In this document: in pieces, positions 1-8,585 of the stretch
How positions within the stretch are numbered: the stretch's first letter is position 1
How the letters are laid out: every line of letters begins with the position of its first letter
NCBI GenBank assembly: GCA_965183855.1
Contig: CBCYMI010000041.1
Location: 1-45,813 of the forward strand
Length of the DNA: 45,813 bases
Reading direction: 5' to 3'
DNA from: CBCYMI01 sp965183855
GTDB taxonomy: Bacteria; Pseudomonadota; Alphaproteobacteria; Caulobacterales; Maricaulaceae
The notes under the pieces: generated by a model
The model's input: the letters and a program-made list of their open reading frames with translations, nothing else
Database searches by the model: none
Told to the model about the DNA's origin: nothing
Program-made: the position numbers and the translations under genes

Positions 1-657
1 CTTATTGCTTTGTTTTTTATTCCATATGGGTTTCAAACCAGCCTGGATTTTTCAGACATGAATCTGTTCAACCAATTCATTAATATCGTGATATTAACTA
101 TTTGTTTTTCAAGTTTTTTGGGAAGTATGGTCAGTTTTCTTCTATTATTTAAAAAACAGATCCTAATACCTATTATAACATCAACAGCAAAAATTACGTC
201 CATGATTTTTATCATTCTTATTGGAGCCTCTTTGTTTTCATTAATTTTTAAAAGCTCTGGTGGCAATGATTTAATTCATAATTTTCTAGTTAATTTACCT
301 GGTGGGAAATTAACTGCTTTTATTACAGTAATGGGATTTATTTTTCTTCTTGGATTTATTCTTGATACCATTGAAATTACCTATGTCGTTATTCCAATGA
401 TCGCAGTCCCTTTGATCAGCATGGGGTTTAACCCAGTCTGGTTAGGTGTTGTCATTGCTGTTAATCTACAAACTTCATTTTTAACTCCTCCTTTTGGATT
501 TGCTCTTTTTTATTTTAGAGGCGTTGCTCCTCCTTCTATTAAAACAACTGATATTTATAAAGGAGTTATTCCATTTATCATTATTCAGGTGTTTGTTTTA
601 ACATTAATCAGTCTATTTCCTGATCTGGTCACTTTTTTACCGAATCAAAAGCTTTAA
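1..657 (+). CDS. TRAP transporter large permease, C-terminal part (partial)
   Basis: This is the 3' end of a gene that enters from the left edge; the reading frame is open from base 1 and stops with TAA at 655-657. The roughly 218 visible residues form several hydrophobic segments. The stretch NLQTSFLTPPFGFALFY followed by RGVAP is characteristic of the last helices of DctM-type large subunits of TRAP transporters, which use an ion gradient to import carboxylates or related solutes with a periplasmic binding protein. The substrate cannot be told from this part. The small permease and binding protein should lie upstream, outside the window. No clear terminator follows. Confidence 0.85.
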   Translation, partial: LIALFFIPYGFQTSLDFSDMNLFNQFINIVILTICFSSFLGSMVSFLLLFKKQILIPIITSTAKITSMIFIILIGASLFSLIFKSSGGNDLIHNFLVNLPGGKLTAFITVMGFIFLLGFILDTIEITYVVIPMIAVPLISMGFNPVWLGVVIAVNLQTSFLTPPFGFALFYFRGVAPPSIKTTDIYKGVIPFIIIQVFVLTLISLFPDLVTFLPNQKL

Positions 658-1016
658 AAATATCATGATTTATTTTTTTCTGATTAAAAAAATCAAAAGA
701 GCGTTTGCTTCTCAAGAAAAGAAACTTCTTATAAAAATAAGGTTAAAAACCATAGCCTAATTTCCATGAATCAAATAGGATAAAAAGAGGAAATAATATC
801 TACCAAGATACTAATTGTAATAATGACATAATCGCTTCTTTGAAATTATGTAGCGAATGCAGAATACTATAGCAAAACACTAATTACAGCACTGATATGA
901 TCTTATCTTTAATTAACATATTCACATCCCCATTTTAATCTTTTATAAGATATATCCGTTATTTATGGTTTACTTATAGAATTGGAGATATGTTCTAAAT
1001 GAAAAGAGGAAAAGAA
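658..1016. other. AT-rich spacer, no gene seen
   Basis: No convincing coding region was found on either strand between the permease stop and the dehydrogenase start. The sequence is AT-rich with scattered A and T runs and no stable GC-rich hairpin. A promoter for the dehydrogenase must lie here, but no box stands out from the AT background. Confidence 0.5.
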
Positions 1017-1823
1017 ATGATAAAAAAAACAATCTTAATTACAGGTTCAACAGATGGTATCGGGCTAGAGACAGCAAAAACCCTGGTTTCCAATGGGCAT
1101 CATATTCTTTTACATGGACGCAATTTGAACAAGTTAAGAAGAGTCGAAAAAAGTCTTTCTTCCTTACCAAAAAATAGATTAATCAAACCTTATCTTGCAG
1201 ATTTATCCAAGTTAGAAACTGTTGAAAATCTTGCTGGGCAAATTACCAATCAACATACCAAGCTTGACGTATTGATTAACAATGCTGGTGTATTTAAAAC
1301 GCCTCATCCTATTACCAAAAACGGAATTGATATTAGATTTATTGTAAACACCATAGCGCCCTTTCTGTTAACAAAACGGCTTTTACCTTTGATGAATACT
1401 TCTAGCCGAATTATAAATCTTTCCTCTGCAGCTCAATCCTCGCTAAACTTAAAAGCGTTACAAGGAGAGATACAACTCACTGATATGGAAGCCTATGCAC
1501 AAAGCAAACTTGCAATCATAATGTGGTCTTATTATTTAGCTCATTTAGAAAAAGAAAACATGCCTGTAATCATTTCCGTCAATCCAGGTTCCATGCTTGG
1601 CAGTAAAATGGTAAAAGAAGGATTTGGAGTAACAGGTGGAGATATTCGTATTGGTGCTAAAATTCTTACCAGTTTAGCTCTAGAAGATGAATTTAAAACA
1701 GCATCAGGGAAATATTTTGATAATGATTTAGGTCAATTTAATTCACCACATCCAGATGCTTTGAATTTAGAAAAGTGTACAAAAGCCGTCACGATCATAC
1801 AAAAGCTTATCGATAAACAATAA
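1017..1823 (+). CDS. Short-chain dehydrogenase/reductase (SDR)
   Basis: A 268-residue classical SDR that would reduce or oxidise an unidentified small alcohol or carbonyl with NAD(P). Visible motifs are the nucleotide-binding TGSTDGIG (residues 9-16), NNAG (88-91), the catalytic serine in NLSSA (about 136-137) and YAQSK giving Tyr160 and Lys164. I chose the ATG at 1017 over the one at 999 because AGAGGA (1005-1010) sits six bases before it, while 999 has no well-spaced site. Arg35 after the second strand (LLHGRN) would favour NADPH, as in related retinol-dehydrogenase-like SDRs. The gene stands alone, 346 bases before the glycosyltransferase operon. The substrate is unknown. Confidence 0.9.
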   Translation: MIKKTILITGSTDGIGLETAKTLVSNGHHILLHGRNLNKLRRVEKSLSSLPKNRLIKPYLADLSKLETVENLAGQITNQHTKLDVLINNAGVFKTPHPITKNGIDIRFIVNTIAPFLLTKRLLPLMNTSSRIINLSSAAQSSLNLKALQGEIQLTDMEAYAQSKLAIIMWSYYLAHLEKENMPVIISVNPGSMLGSKMVKEGFGVTGGDIRIGAKILTSLALEDEFKTASGKYFDNDLGQFNSPHPDALNLEKCTKAVTIIQKLIDKQ

Positions 1824-2169
1824 TCGATTCCAAGTTCTTTATAAGCTGTAAATAACGTTAAATATTCCCAAAAATCTTTAATGTGATCTTGATTATATAA
1901 AACAAAGATATTATAGATCATATTGACCTTGTTATATAATAAAATAATTTCATATCAAACTTTCAGAAACACAGTAAATTTTTAGAGAATAATTATGATA
2001 TGGCACAATATAAATTTAAACTATAAAGATAATCATTTTGATCTGTTGCTATAAAATATTTTGAATAATCCTTTTTTGATTTAGGTTTGAGTCTGTATTT
2101 TTCTAAAATTTAATCTGTAATTGTTTACACTACATCATAAAAAAAATGGCAGAGAGACTATAATTTTCT
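1824..2169. other. Spacer before the glycan operon; possible promoter
   Basis: No gene is visible. A possible sigma-70-like promoter is TTGATT (1889-1894), a 17-base spacer and TATAGA (1912-1917), about 250 bases before the first gene of the operon. In such AT-rich DNA this can arise by chance, so it is only a candidate. Confidence 0.3.
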
Positions 2170-2952
2170 ATGAAAAAAGAAATTCCTAAATATACCATAA
2201 ACGCATTCTCTGATAAGAAAACAAAATACTGTATTGGAATACCAATATTAAATGAAGGAGAAAGAATAAAAAAACAACTAAAAAAAATGTATGAACTTGG
2301 TCTTCATAAAAAAGCTGATATCATTATTTTTGATGGAGGATCTAATGATGGCGCAACCAATGATGAATTTCTGAGATCTATCAAAATACGTACATTACTT
2401 GTTAAAATTGGCTCTGGAAAACAGGGAGCACAATTTCGCATGGGTTTTGATTACATCTTAAAAGAAGGATATAAGGGAGTTATTACAATTGATGGTAACA
2501 ACAAGGACAGTACTGAAAACATCCCTGATTTTATCAAAGAACTTGAAAATGGCTATGACTTTATTCAAGGCTCACGATTTATTAAAGGCGGATATCATGA
2601 AAACACTCCATTTCTACGCTGGCTCTCTGTTCGGTTTATTCATGCTCCCTGGATTTCTTTTTTATCAAAATTTTGGTGGACCGATACAACATCTGCATAT
2701 CGAGGAATGAGTCGTCAAGTTCTAGAAGACAAAAGGCTAAATATATTTAGAAATGTATTTAATGCCTATGAATTACTTTTTTATATGTCTGCGCGAATAC
2801 CTCGCTTAGGATATAAAGTGAAAGAAACACCCGTTTCAAGAATCTACCCACTTAAAGAAAAAATTCCAACAAAAATTAAATGGGGTGGAAATTTAAATAT
2901 TATTTGGGAATTAATTAAAATAACATTTGGGGTATATGATGTTAAAAAATAA
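2170..2952 (+). CDS. Family 2 glycosyltransferase, DPM1-like (cytosolic)
   Basis: A 260-residue GT-A fold glycosyltransferase. The N-terminal nucleotide-sugar half shows CIGIPILNEGERI and DGGSNDG. The metal-binding region is TIDGNNKD, a variant of the usual DxD neighbourhood, and QGSRFIKGG follows. There is no clear membrane segment, so it should act at the cytosolic face of the inner membrane. Family members usually transfer a sugar from a nucleotide donor to polyprenyl phosphate. It is the first gene of a tightly packed plus-strand operon; its 3' end overlaps the next gene by 14 bases. The two small transporters and the large GT-C-like protein behind it suggest a flip-and-transfer pathway. 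The sugar is unknown. Confidence 0.85.
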   Translation: MKKEIPKYTINAFSDKKTKYCIGIPILNEGERIKKQLKKMYELGLHKKADIIIFDGGSNDGATNDEFLRSIKIRTLLVKIGSGKQGAQFRMGFDYILKEGYKGVITIDGNNKDSTENIPDFIKELENGYDFIQGSRFIKGGYHENTPFLRWLSVRFIHAPWISFLSKFWWTDTTSAYRGMSRQVLEDKRLNIFRNVFNAYELLFYMSARIPRLGYKVKETPVSRIYPLKEKIPTKIKWGGNLNIIWELIKITFGVYDVKK

Positions 2953-3283
2953 GGATAAAAAAGGAATTCTATTAATGATATTTGCATCAATTGCGATTGC
3001 TCTAGGTCAATTTTTTTGGAAACTGGCTGAAGGAGAAAATATTTTTTGGATTCTTTCAGGATTTATTGTTTACACGAATGGAGCCCTTGCAATGATCCTT
3101 GCTTTTAAATACGGAGAACTTTCAGTTTTACATCCCATGATGGCGTTTGGATATGTTTTTGCCTATGCACTCTCAATTTTTGTATTAGGGGAATCTTGGA
3201 ATTATCGGCAACTTATTGGTGTTGTCTTGATCATAAGCGCAATCATTATATTAGGACGAACTAAAAAGGATAAAAATGTTTAG
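2939..3283 (+). CDS. Small EamA/SMR-type membrane protein, ArnE-like
   Basis: A 114-residue protein with four predicted transmembrane helices, the size and layout of small multidrug resistance proteins and of the ArnE/ArnF subunits that flip undecaprenyl-phosphate aminoarabinose. Conserved-looking features are GQFFWK in helix 1, GELSVLHPMMAFGY at helix 3 and a final LGE. I use the ATG at 2939; GGGG at 2929-2932 lies six bases upstream, and the upstream in-frame TTG at 2927 overlaps that site. It overlaps the glycosyltransferase before it and the second small transporter after it, so the two probably form a heterodimer. A plain drug exporter is possible but fits the neighbours less well. Confidence 0.75.
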   Translation: MLKNKDKKGILLMIFASIAIALGQFFWKLAEGENIFWILSGFIVYTNGALAMILAFKYGELSVLHPMMAFGYVFAYALSIFVLGESWNYRQLIGVVLIISAIIILGRTKKDKNV

Positions 3284-3608
3284 ATATTATCTTTTAGTAA
3301 TCGGCTATACTTTTTTATCATCTTTTGCTGCATTTTTTTTAAAAAAAGCTTCTATTAAAGAAAGAAAAGGCAATCAGATATTATTCTTAAAACCTTTCTT
3401 TTATTTAGGTGTCGCCCTGTATTTTATTGCATCTATCGGTTCTATTATTGCCTTAAAATACCTTTCTTATTCAACCGTTTATTTTATGTCTGCATTTACA
3501 TATATATGGAGTATGTTATTAGGAATTACCTTATTAAAAGAAAATTTAAATGCAATGAAAACAATCTCTATATTGCTTATAATAACAGGTATTTTTTTAA
3601 TTATTTAG
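3276..3608 (+). CDS. Small EamA/SMR-type membrane protein, ArnF-like partner
   Basis: A 110-residue, four-helix protein, distantly like the preceding one. It overlaps that gene by 8 bases and has AAGGA about four bases before its ATG. Paired small EamA-type proteins next to a polyprenyl-phosphate glycosyltransferase are the arrangement of ArnE and ArnF, so I infer that the pair flips a lipid-linked sugar from the cytosolic to the periplasmic leaflet. The charged pair LKK in helix 1 and the late LLKE are visible. Function is inferred from size and context; no residue proves the substrate. Confidence 0.7.
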   Translation: MFRYYLLVIGYTFLSSFAAFFLKKASIKERKGNQILFLKPFFYLGVALYFIASIGSIIALKYLSYSTVYFMSAFTYIWSMLLGITLLKENLNAMKTISILLIITGIFLII

Positions 3609-3619
3609 AAGGAAAATAT

Positions 3620-6529
3620 ATGGATTTTCTTAAAAAGGTAAATATTAATTTATTTAAAAACCCTCTCAATATTATTCTTGCCATAGTATTAAGCGTGTTA
3701 ATATCTTATATCATACGTTCGATGGTCAAAGACCTATTTTATGGCATAGATGATTTTATTATAGGAGCCCCGACTTTAATCGGCTACCCTAAAAAAATTG
3801 ACCTTTTCTTTACTTTTAGCATTATGATTTTATTTCCTTTACTGGTACACATTATAGAATACCCATTAAACAAATATATTCGTCCATTTATAAGAAAAAA
3901 TAGATTTAATATTTCATTTAAAATCAGTATTCATTCTGAAATATGGAATAAATTAAAAAATAGAATTATTCTAAACTATCATAGCATATGTTTTCTATTC
4001 GGAGCAATTGGATTATATGGCATAATTTCGTTTTTATCGCGCGTTTCTTTTATATTTTTAAGTTCATCAAACATTAAAATCATTTATTTTTCTTATTTCT
4101 TGTTTGGAATATTCAGTTTATTTGCTTTTTTATTGATCAGTAAAAAACTGAGCACAGAAAGTGTAAAAAAAATATATTCATACCTTATAATAATATTACA
4201 AATATTCTTTGCTTTGTTTTTATACCTTTTATTACCGCTTCCCTATCAAAAAATATCTGGTGAACTTATCTACCCAATAGAGATTAGCAAGAATCTATAT
4301 ATCCTTATCGCTACCCTAGTCATTTTAGGGTTTGTTGACTTAATTTACAGAGCAAAAAAAATACATAAGAAGCAAGCATATAATATTTTATCTTTATTGT
4401 CTCCAGTGATGATATCATTTCTATTAACGGTATTATTTTTTATCTACCCTGTTGGAGTTCCCATCTTATCAAATGATGATTATCATTTTGGTGAAAAATT
4501 ATTACCCTATTTTTTATATAAAGAATACGGCATGCTTCCTTATACAAAGGAAGGATATGTTTTGGCACATGGTTTTCTTGACATGGCAGGTGCTTTTTTT
4601 GGCGATCTGTTTGTCAATAAAGCAAATGTTTTAACAGCACAGAGCATTATATACGGGAAATTTTTAGCATCTGCTATAGGTAGCATGTTAGTTTTCATAA
4701 TTATTTCCTATTCTTTTAACTTAACTTTATCCTTATTGATCATTATATTCCCAGCTTTACTAAGTATAAACTTTTTGCTTCCAGACACTTTTTCTGTCCT
4801 TTTTTTCTATATTTTACTATTGAACCCAAAATTACTAAGATCTCCCTTTAAATGGCTGTTAGCATATGGTTTCATCAGTTTAATAATGGTTTTGTATTCT
4901 GCTGGTATAGGCGCAGCAATGACATTGTCTTTTATACCTCTCGTTTTTTATATGCTCTATCTTGTTTTTCAAAAAAAAGAACTTCTTAAAAAAGATAATC
5001 TAATATCATTGTTTTTGGCACTATTAATAATTCTAATACTTCTAATCTTTACACCTTTATTCAATATATACTTAGGCTTAATTAATATTTTATTAGAAAA
5101 TACATCTATTAACCTGGAAGGCTATGGAATACCATGGATATTATTTTTTCATACATTTATGATTAGAGATATTTGGATTTTAATTATACCAATCCTTTTT
5201 GTGTTATCATTATCTTTCTTAAAAGATAAGCAAAAGCTAATTGGATTTACGTGTTTATCTATTACCCTGTTTCCTATCCTAATAATGCCTTATGCATTAG
5301 GCAGAATTGATCCAGGATTAACAAGAACAGGAGCCATTTCTATATTATATATATTCTTTATTATTCCAGTTTTACTATACTTATTAAAAGATATATATGG
5401 AAATAAATTTTATAGGGAATCCAGTCTATATTTATTTGTTTTTGGAATTTTATTTCTTAACCTAACACAAGCATTTTACATAACAAAAATACATCCACCA
5501 AACACATATCAAAAGCTATTTAGTGAAACCAGCACACACAAAGCAATTAATGGACAGGATTATGGTATAGAACGTATTGGAAAAGTTATCATCGAAAAAC
5601 ATCATTTAAATATTTTAAAAAGATTAAAAATTATTTTTGATAAATATTTAGAAAAACAAGATTCATATCTCGATTTAACAAATAGAAATGCACAGTATTT
5701 TTACACAAATAGAAAGCTTTTAATTGAAAGTGGAGCATATTATAATATGGCTCACCCTAACCAAGGGTTACGCTCCCTTACTATTTTAAAAAAATATAAG
5801 CCAAAACTGATTTTATTACAGTTTGATCATGGAAATATAACGCATGACGCCTTGATTTTATCTATGCGTGTTTATCCTATTTATAGATGGCTGTTATTAT
5901 CAAATTATAAAATTATAAAAGAAAATGATATGATTTTTGCATTAAGAAACGATATATATAATCAATTTTTTAAATCTCCAATGACCAATGATATATTTTT
6001 ACTAGACAAAGCGATAAGAGCAGATGTCGGAACGACTAATCTTAAAAAAATTCCTTTATCATGGGGGTATTCATATAAAAAACTTAAAGACAAAATGGAA
6101 TTTATCTCAGATATTGCATCTAAAGATATCATTGGTCTAAATGCTATGAAAAAAATATCATCAAATGAATATGAAATAATTGATGCGGATCCATTTATCA
6201 TATTTAATGTATCAGATCAAAAATTGGATGGAAAAAACACTGGTTTAATTTTACTTGATATCCATTGCGATCAGTCTTCAGAGTTTAAAGGAGAACTTTT
6301 TTACACGAATGAAAAGATTAAACACTCCACAGAAGAAGCAAGTTATAAATTCAGTTTAAAAAATGGAAAAAATATTATTCCAGTTGACCTTTCTCCCAAA
6401 TGGCTATTAGGTGGAAAACTAGATAAAATAAGATTTGATATTCGTGATCAAAACTCATGTAATAATATAAAAATAAATAAATTTGCATTCTATCAACGTA
6501 AAATAGTAAAAGAAATAAATGAAAAATAG
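3620..6529 (+). CDS. Large multi-span membrane protein, GT-C-like glycosyltransferase
   Basis: A 969-residue protein. The first two thirds hold many hydrophobic helices (a dozen or more by eye); the last third, from about residue 650, is soluble and ends in a beta-rich segment like the C-terminal carbohydrate-binding-like domains of uncharacterised GT-C proteins. The motif SNDDYHFGE, in a loop between helices, has the acidic pair typical of the GT-C catalytic loop. I start at ATG 3620, with AGAAGG at 3607-3612 as ribosome site; an upstream in-frame extension would run through the preceding gene. GT-C enzymes use lipid-phosphate sugars on the periplasmic side, which suits the flippase-like pair just upstream. 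The acceptor is unknown. Confidence 0.65.
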   Translation: MDFLKKVNINLFKNPLNIILAIVLSVLISYIIRSMVKDLFYGIDDFIIGAPTLIGYPKKIDLFFTFSIMILFPLLVHIIEYPLNKYIRPFIRKNRFNISFKISIHSEIWNKLKNRIILNYHSICFLFGAIGLYGIISFLSRVSFIFLSSSNIKIIYFSYFLFGIFSLFAFLLISKKLSTESVKKIYSYLIIILQIFFALFLYLLLPLPYQKISGELIYPIEISKNLYILIATLVILGFVDLIYRAKKIHKKQAYNILSLLSPVMISFLLTVLFFIYPVGVPILSNDDYHFGEKLLPYFLYKEYGMLPYTKEGYVLAHGFLDMAGAFFGDLFVNKANVLTAQSIIYGKFLASAIGSMLVFIIISYSFNLTLSLLIIIFPALLSINFLLPDTFSVLFFYILLLNPKLLRSPFKWLLAYGFISLIMVLYSAGIGAAMTLSFIPLVFYMLYLVFQKKELLKKDNLISLFLALLIILILLIFTPLFNIYLGLINILLENTSINLEGYGIPWILFFHTFMIRDIWILIIPILFVLSLSFLKDKQKLIGFTCLSITLFPILIMPYALGRIDPGLTRTGAISILYIFFIIPVLLYLLKDIYGNKFYRESSLYLFVFGILFLNLTQAFYITKIHPPNTYQKLFSETSTHKAINGQDYGIERIGKVIIEKHHLNILKRLKIIFDKYLEKQDSYLDLTNRNAQYFYTNRKLLIESGAYYNMAHPNQGLRSLTILKKYKPKLILLQFDHGNITHDALILSMRVYPIYRWLLLSNYKIIKENDMIFALRNDIYNQFFKSPMTNDIFLLDKAIRADVGTTNLKKIPLSWGYSYKKLKDKMEFISDIASKDIIGLNAMKKISSNEYEIIDADPFIIFNVSDQKLDGKNTGLILLDIHCDQSSEFKGELFYTNEKIKHSTEEASYKFSLKNGKNIIPVDLSPKWLLGGKLDKIRFDIRDQNSCNNIKINKFAFYQRKIVKEINEK

Positions 6530-7652
6530 CGAATATGATTATATTATCTTAGGAGCAGGAATATATGGGCTTTATATCGCAAAGCGACTTGCCATGACTT
6601 ATCCAACTCGAAAAATATGTATTTTAGAATATGATCTCAAGCCTTTTCAGCGTGCTTCTTATATTAACCAGGCTCGCGTTCATAACGGCTATCATTATCC
6701 ACGCAGTCTTTCAACAGCTTTAAAAAGTGCTCGATATTATAATCGTTTTTTAAAAGATTATCATTTTGCAATTAATAAAAAATTTAAAAAGATTTACGCT
6801 TTATCTTCCGATTTTTCTTATGCAAGTGGTGAAAATTTTGAAAAATTCTGCAAAGCAGCTAATATTCCTTGTATACCAATTAATTATAGTAAATTTTTTA
6901 AAGAAAATATGATAGATAATGCTTTTCTAACAGAGGAATATGCATTAGATGCTAAAAAAATATGCAATTATTTTATGAGTGAATTGAGTAAATATAGCAA
7001 TATAGAAATTAAATATAATGTTAGAATTAAAAATGTAGAAAAAAAAGAAAAACTGTATAATTTATTTTTATATGATGAAAAAATACAATCTTCTTTTGTA
7101 ATTAACACGACCTATGCTTCTGTTAATCAAATTCTTGATTTGTTTGGCTTTGAGAAATTTAAGATTAAATATGAAATTACAGAACTATGTTTATGCTCTG
7201 TTACTTCAAGTATTAAACATACAGGATTAACAGTTATGGATGGTCCATTTTTCTCAATCATGCCTTTTGGGCTATCCAGATATCATTCCTTAAGTGCCGT
7301 TCATTTTACACCTCACAGGATCAGTTATGATCCCCTTCCAACATTTGACTGTCAAAAACTAAATAAAAATTGTACAAGAAGTCATACTTTAGAAAATTGC
7401 AATCTATGTGAGGCAAAACCTAAAACAGCCTGGAATGAGATGAAGCAATTAGCAAAAAAATATTTAAAAGACGACATAAACATGTTTTATAAACACTCTC
7501 TTTTTGCTATAAAGCCTATCTTAAAATCATCTGAAATTAGTGATTCTCGTCCAACAATTATTAAAGAATTCTCTAAAAACCCAACTTTTATTTCTGTTTT
7601 GTCTGGTAAATTTAATACAATGTATGATTTAGATGAGGTTTTAAAATGGTAA
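6519..7652 (+). CDS. FAD-dependent oxidoreductase, DAO-like
   Basis: A 377-residue flavoprotein. LGAGIYGLYIA gives the dinucleotide-binding GxGxxG (Gly12, Gly14, Gly17), and Glu37 ends the second strand where it would bind the FAD ribose. The segment NQARVHNGYHYPRS (about residues 50-63) is a strongly patterned active-site-like stretch. Four cysteines at 278, 285, 294 and 297 (spacing 6, 8 and 2) could bind a metal, unusual for this fold. It overlaps the previous gene by 11 bases and the next by 7, so it belongs to the operon. It may oxidise or rearrange a sugar or lipid-linked sugar; the substrate is not known. The start ATG at 6519 is the only sensible one. Confidence 0.75.
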   Translation: MKNSEYDYIILGAGIYGLYIAKRLAMTYPTRKICILEYDLKPFQRASYINQARVHNGYHYPRSLSTALKSARYYNRFLKDYHFAINKKFKKIYALSSDFSYASGENFEKFCKAANIPCIPINYSKFFKENMIDNAFLTEEYALDAKKICNYFMSELSKYSNIEIKYNVRIKNVEKKEKLYNLFLYDEKIQSSFVINTTYASVNQILDLFGFEKFKIKYEITELCLCSVTSSIKHTGLTVMDGPFFSIMPFGLSRYHSLSAVHFTPHRISYDPLPTFDCQKLNKNCTRSHTLENCNLCEAKPKTAWNEMKQLAKKYLKDDINMFYKHSLFAIKPILKSSEISDSRPTIIKEFSKNPTFISVLSGKFNTMYDLDEVLKW

Positions 7653-8578
7653 AAAAACCAAAAGAAGCAGCTTTTATCTCCTTAATTCTTTATGTCAGAA
7701 ACCATGAAAAAATTATTTATCATACCTTACATAAATTATGGCATTTATTAGAGTATAATTTTGAGCAATTTGAGATCATTATTGTAAATGATGCAAGCAC
7801 AGATAAAACGGTAGATATCATACAAGAATATGCGAAAATAGAAGATACAAAAAAAATTACATTGATTTCTCTTACCTCTAAGCATGGTTTAGAATCAGCC
7901 ATGCAGGCTGGCATTAATTTTTCTATAGGTGATTTTGTAATAGAAGTTGATTCTCCTGAATTACATTATGATGAAAAACTATTGTATAAATTATATGAAA
8001 AAGCTTGTGAAGGGTTTGATATTGTTTCATTAGAGCCTAAAACAAAAAAACGCATAACATCTTCTATCTTTTATGGTATATTTAATTATTTTTCCAATAT
8101 AAAAATTAATTTCAAGACGCAAATCGCACATCTTTTAACCCGACGCGCCATTAATTCAATTTCAAAAATTAAAGACAAGACACGATATAGAAAATTACTT
8201 CATATTTTCAGTGGATATAAAAAAACAAGGCTGAAGATAAGAATAAACAAAAAGATAAAAAGCTCATATACTTTTTCTGAAAAAATAAAAATGTCATCTG
8301 ATATTTTATTTTCATTTACCAATTTAGGAATGCAAATTAATATTTATATCGCACTAGTATTTTTCGGTGCTTCCGTTTTCTTTGGTGGATATACAATTCA
8401 TCAATATATAACTCATGAAAAAATTATAGAAGGCTGGACAACAATTATGCTCTTTCTCTCATTTGGATTTTCAGGAGTATTTTTTATCCTGGCCATTATA
8501 AATAAATATTTTTCGATTACTTTAAAGGAGATTCGAACTCTTCAGCCATATACCATAGAAAGCATTGAAAAACTTTAA
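7646..8578 (+). CDS. Family 2 glycosyltransferase with two C-terminal membrane helices
   Basis: A 310-residue protein of the GtrB / polyprenyl-phosphate glycosyltransferase type. VNDASTDKT marks the nucleotide-binding start of the GT-A domain and GLESAMQAGI follows. The expected DxD region reads EVDSPELHYD, so the second Asp of the usual DSDLQ pattern is replaced. Two hydrophobic helices lie in the C-terminal 100 residues, anchoring the enzyme in the inner membrane. It overlaps the flavoprotein gene by 7 bases. Having a second lipid-phosphate-type transferase in one operon suggests either two sugars or two steps. It may be inactive or use another metal arrangement, given the altered motif. 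Confidence 0.75.
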   Translation: MVKKPKEAAFISLILYVRNHEKIIYHTLHKLWHLLEYNFEQFEIIIVNDASTDKTVDIIQEYAKIEDTKKITLISLTSKHGLESAMQAGINFSIGDFVIEVDSPELHYDEKLLYKLYEKACEGFDIVSLEPKTKKRITSSIFYGIFNYFSNIKINFKTQIAHLLTRRAINSISKIKDKTRYRKLLHIFSGYKKTRLKIRINKKIKSSYTFSEKIKMSSDILFSFTNLGMQINIYIALVFFGASVFFGGYTIHQYITHEKIIEGWTTIMLFLSFGFSGVFFILAIINKYFSITLKEIRTLQPYTIESIEKL

Positions 8579-8585
8579 TTAGATC

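Noticed and set aside
3506..3619. A 38-residue N-terminal extension of the GT-C-like protein.
   Set aside because: It overlaps the preceding transporter in another frame and lacks a ribosome site, whereas ATG 3620 has AGAAGG at good spacing.
8527..8544. GGAGATTCGAACTCTTC resembles the tRNA T-arm complement seen in tRNA-Ser and could be the left att site of the island.
   Set aside because: It lies inside an intact, well-patterned glycosyltransferase gene and shares only about ten bases, the common T-loop pattern; no further match to the tRNA end follows.
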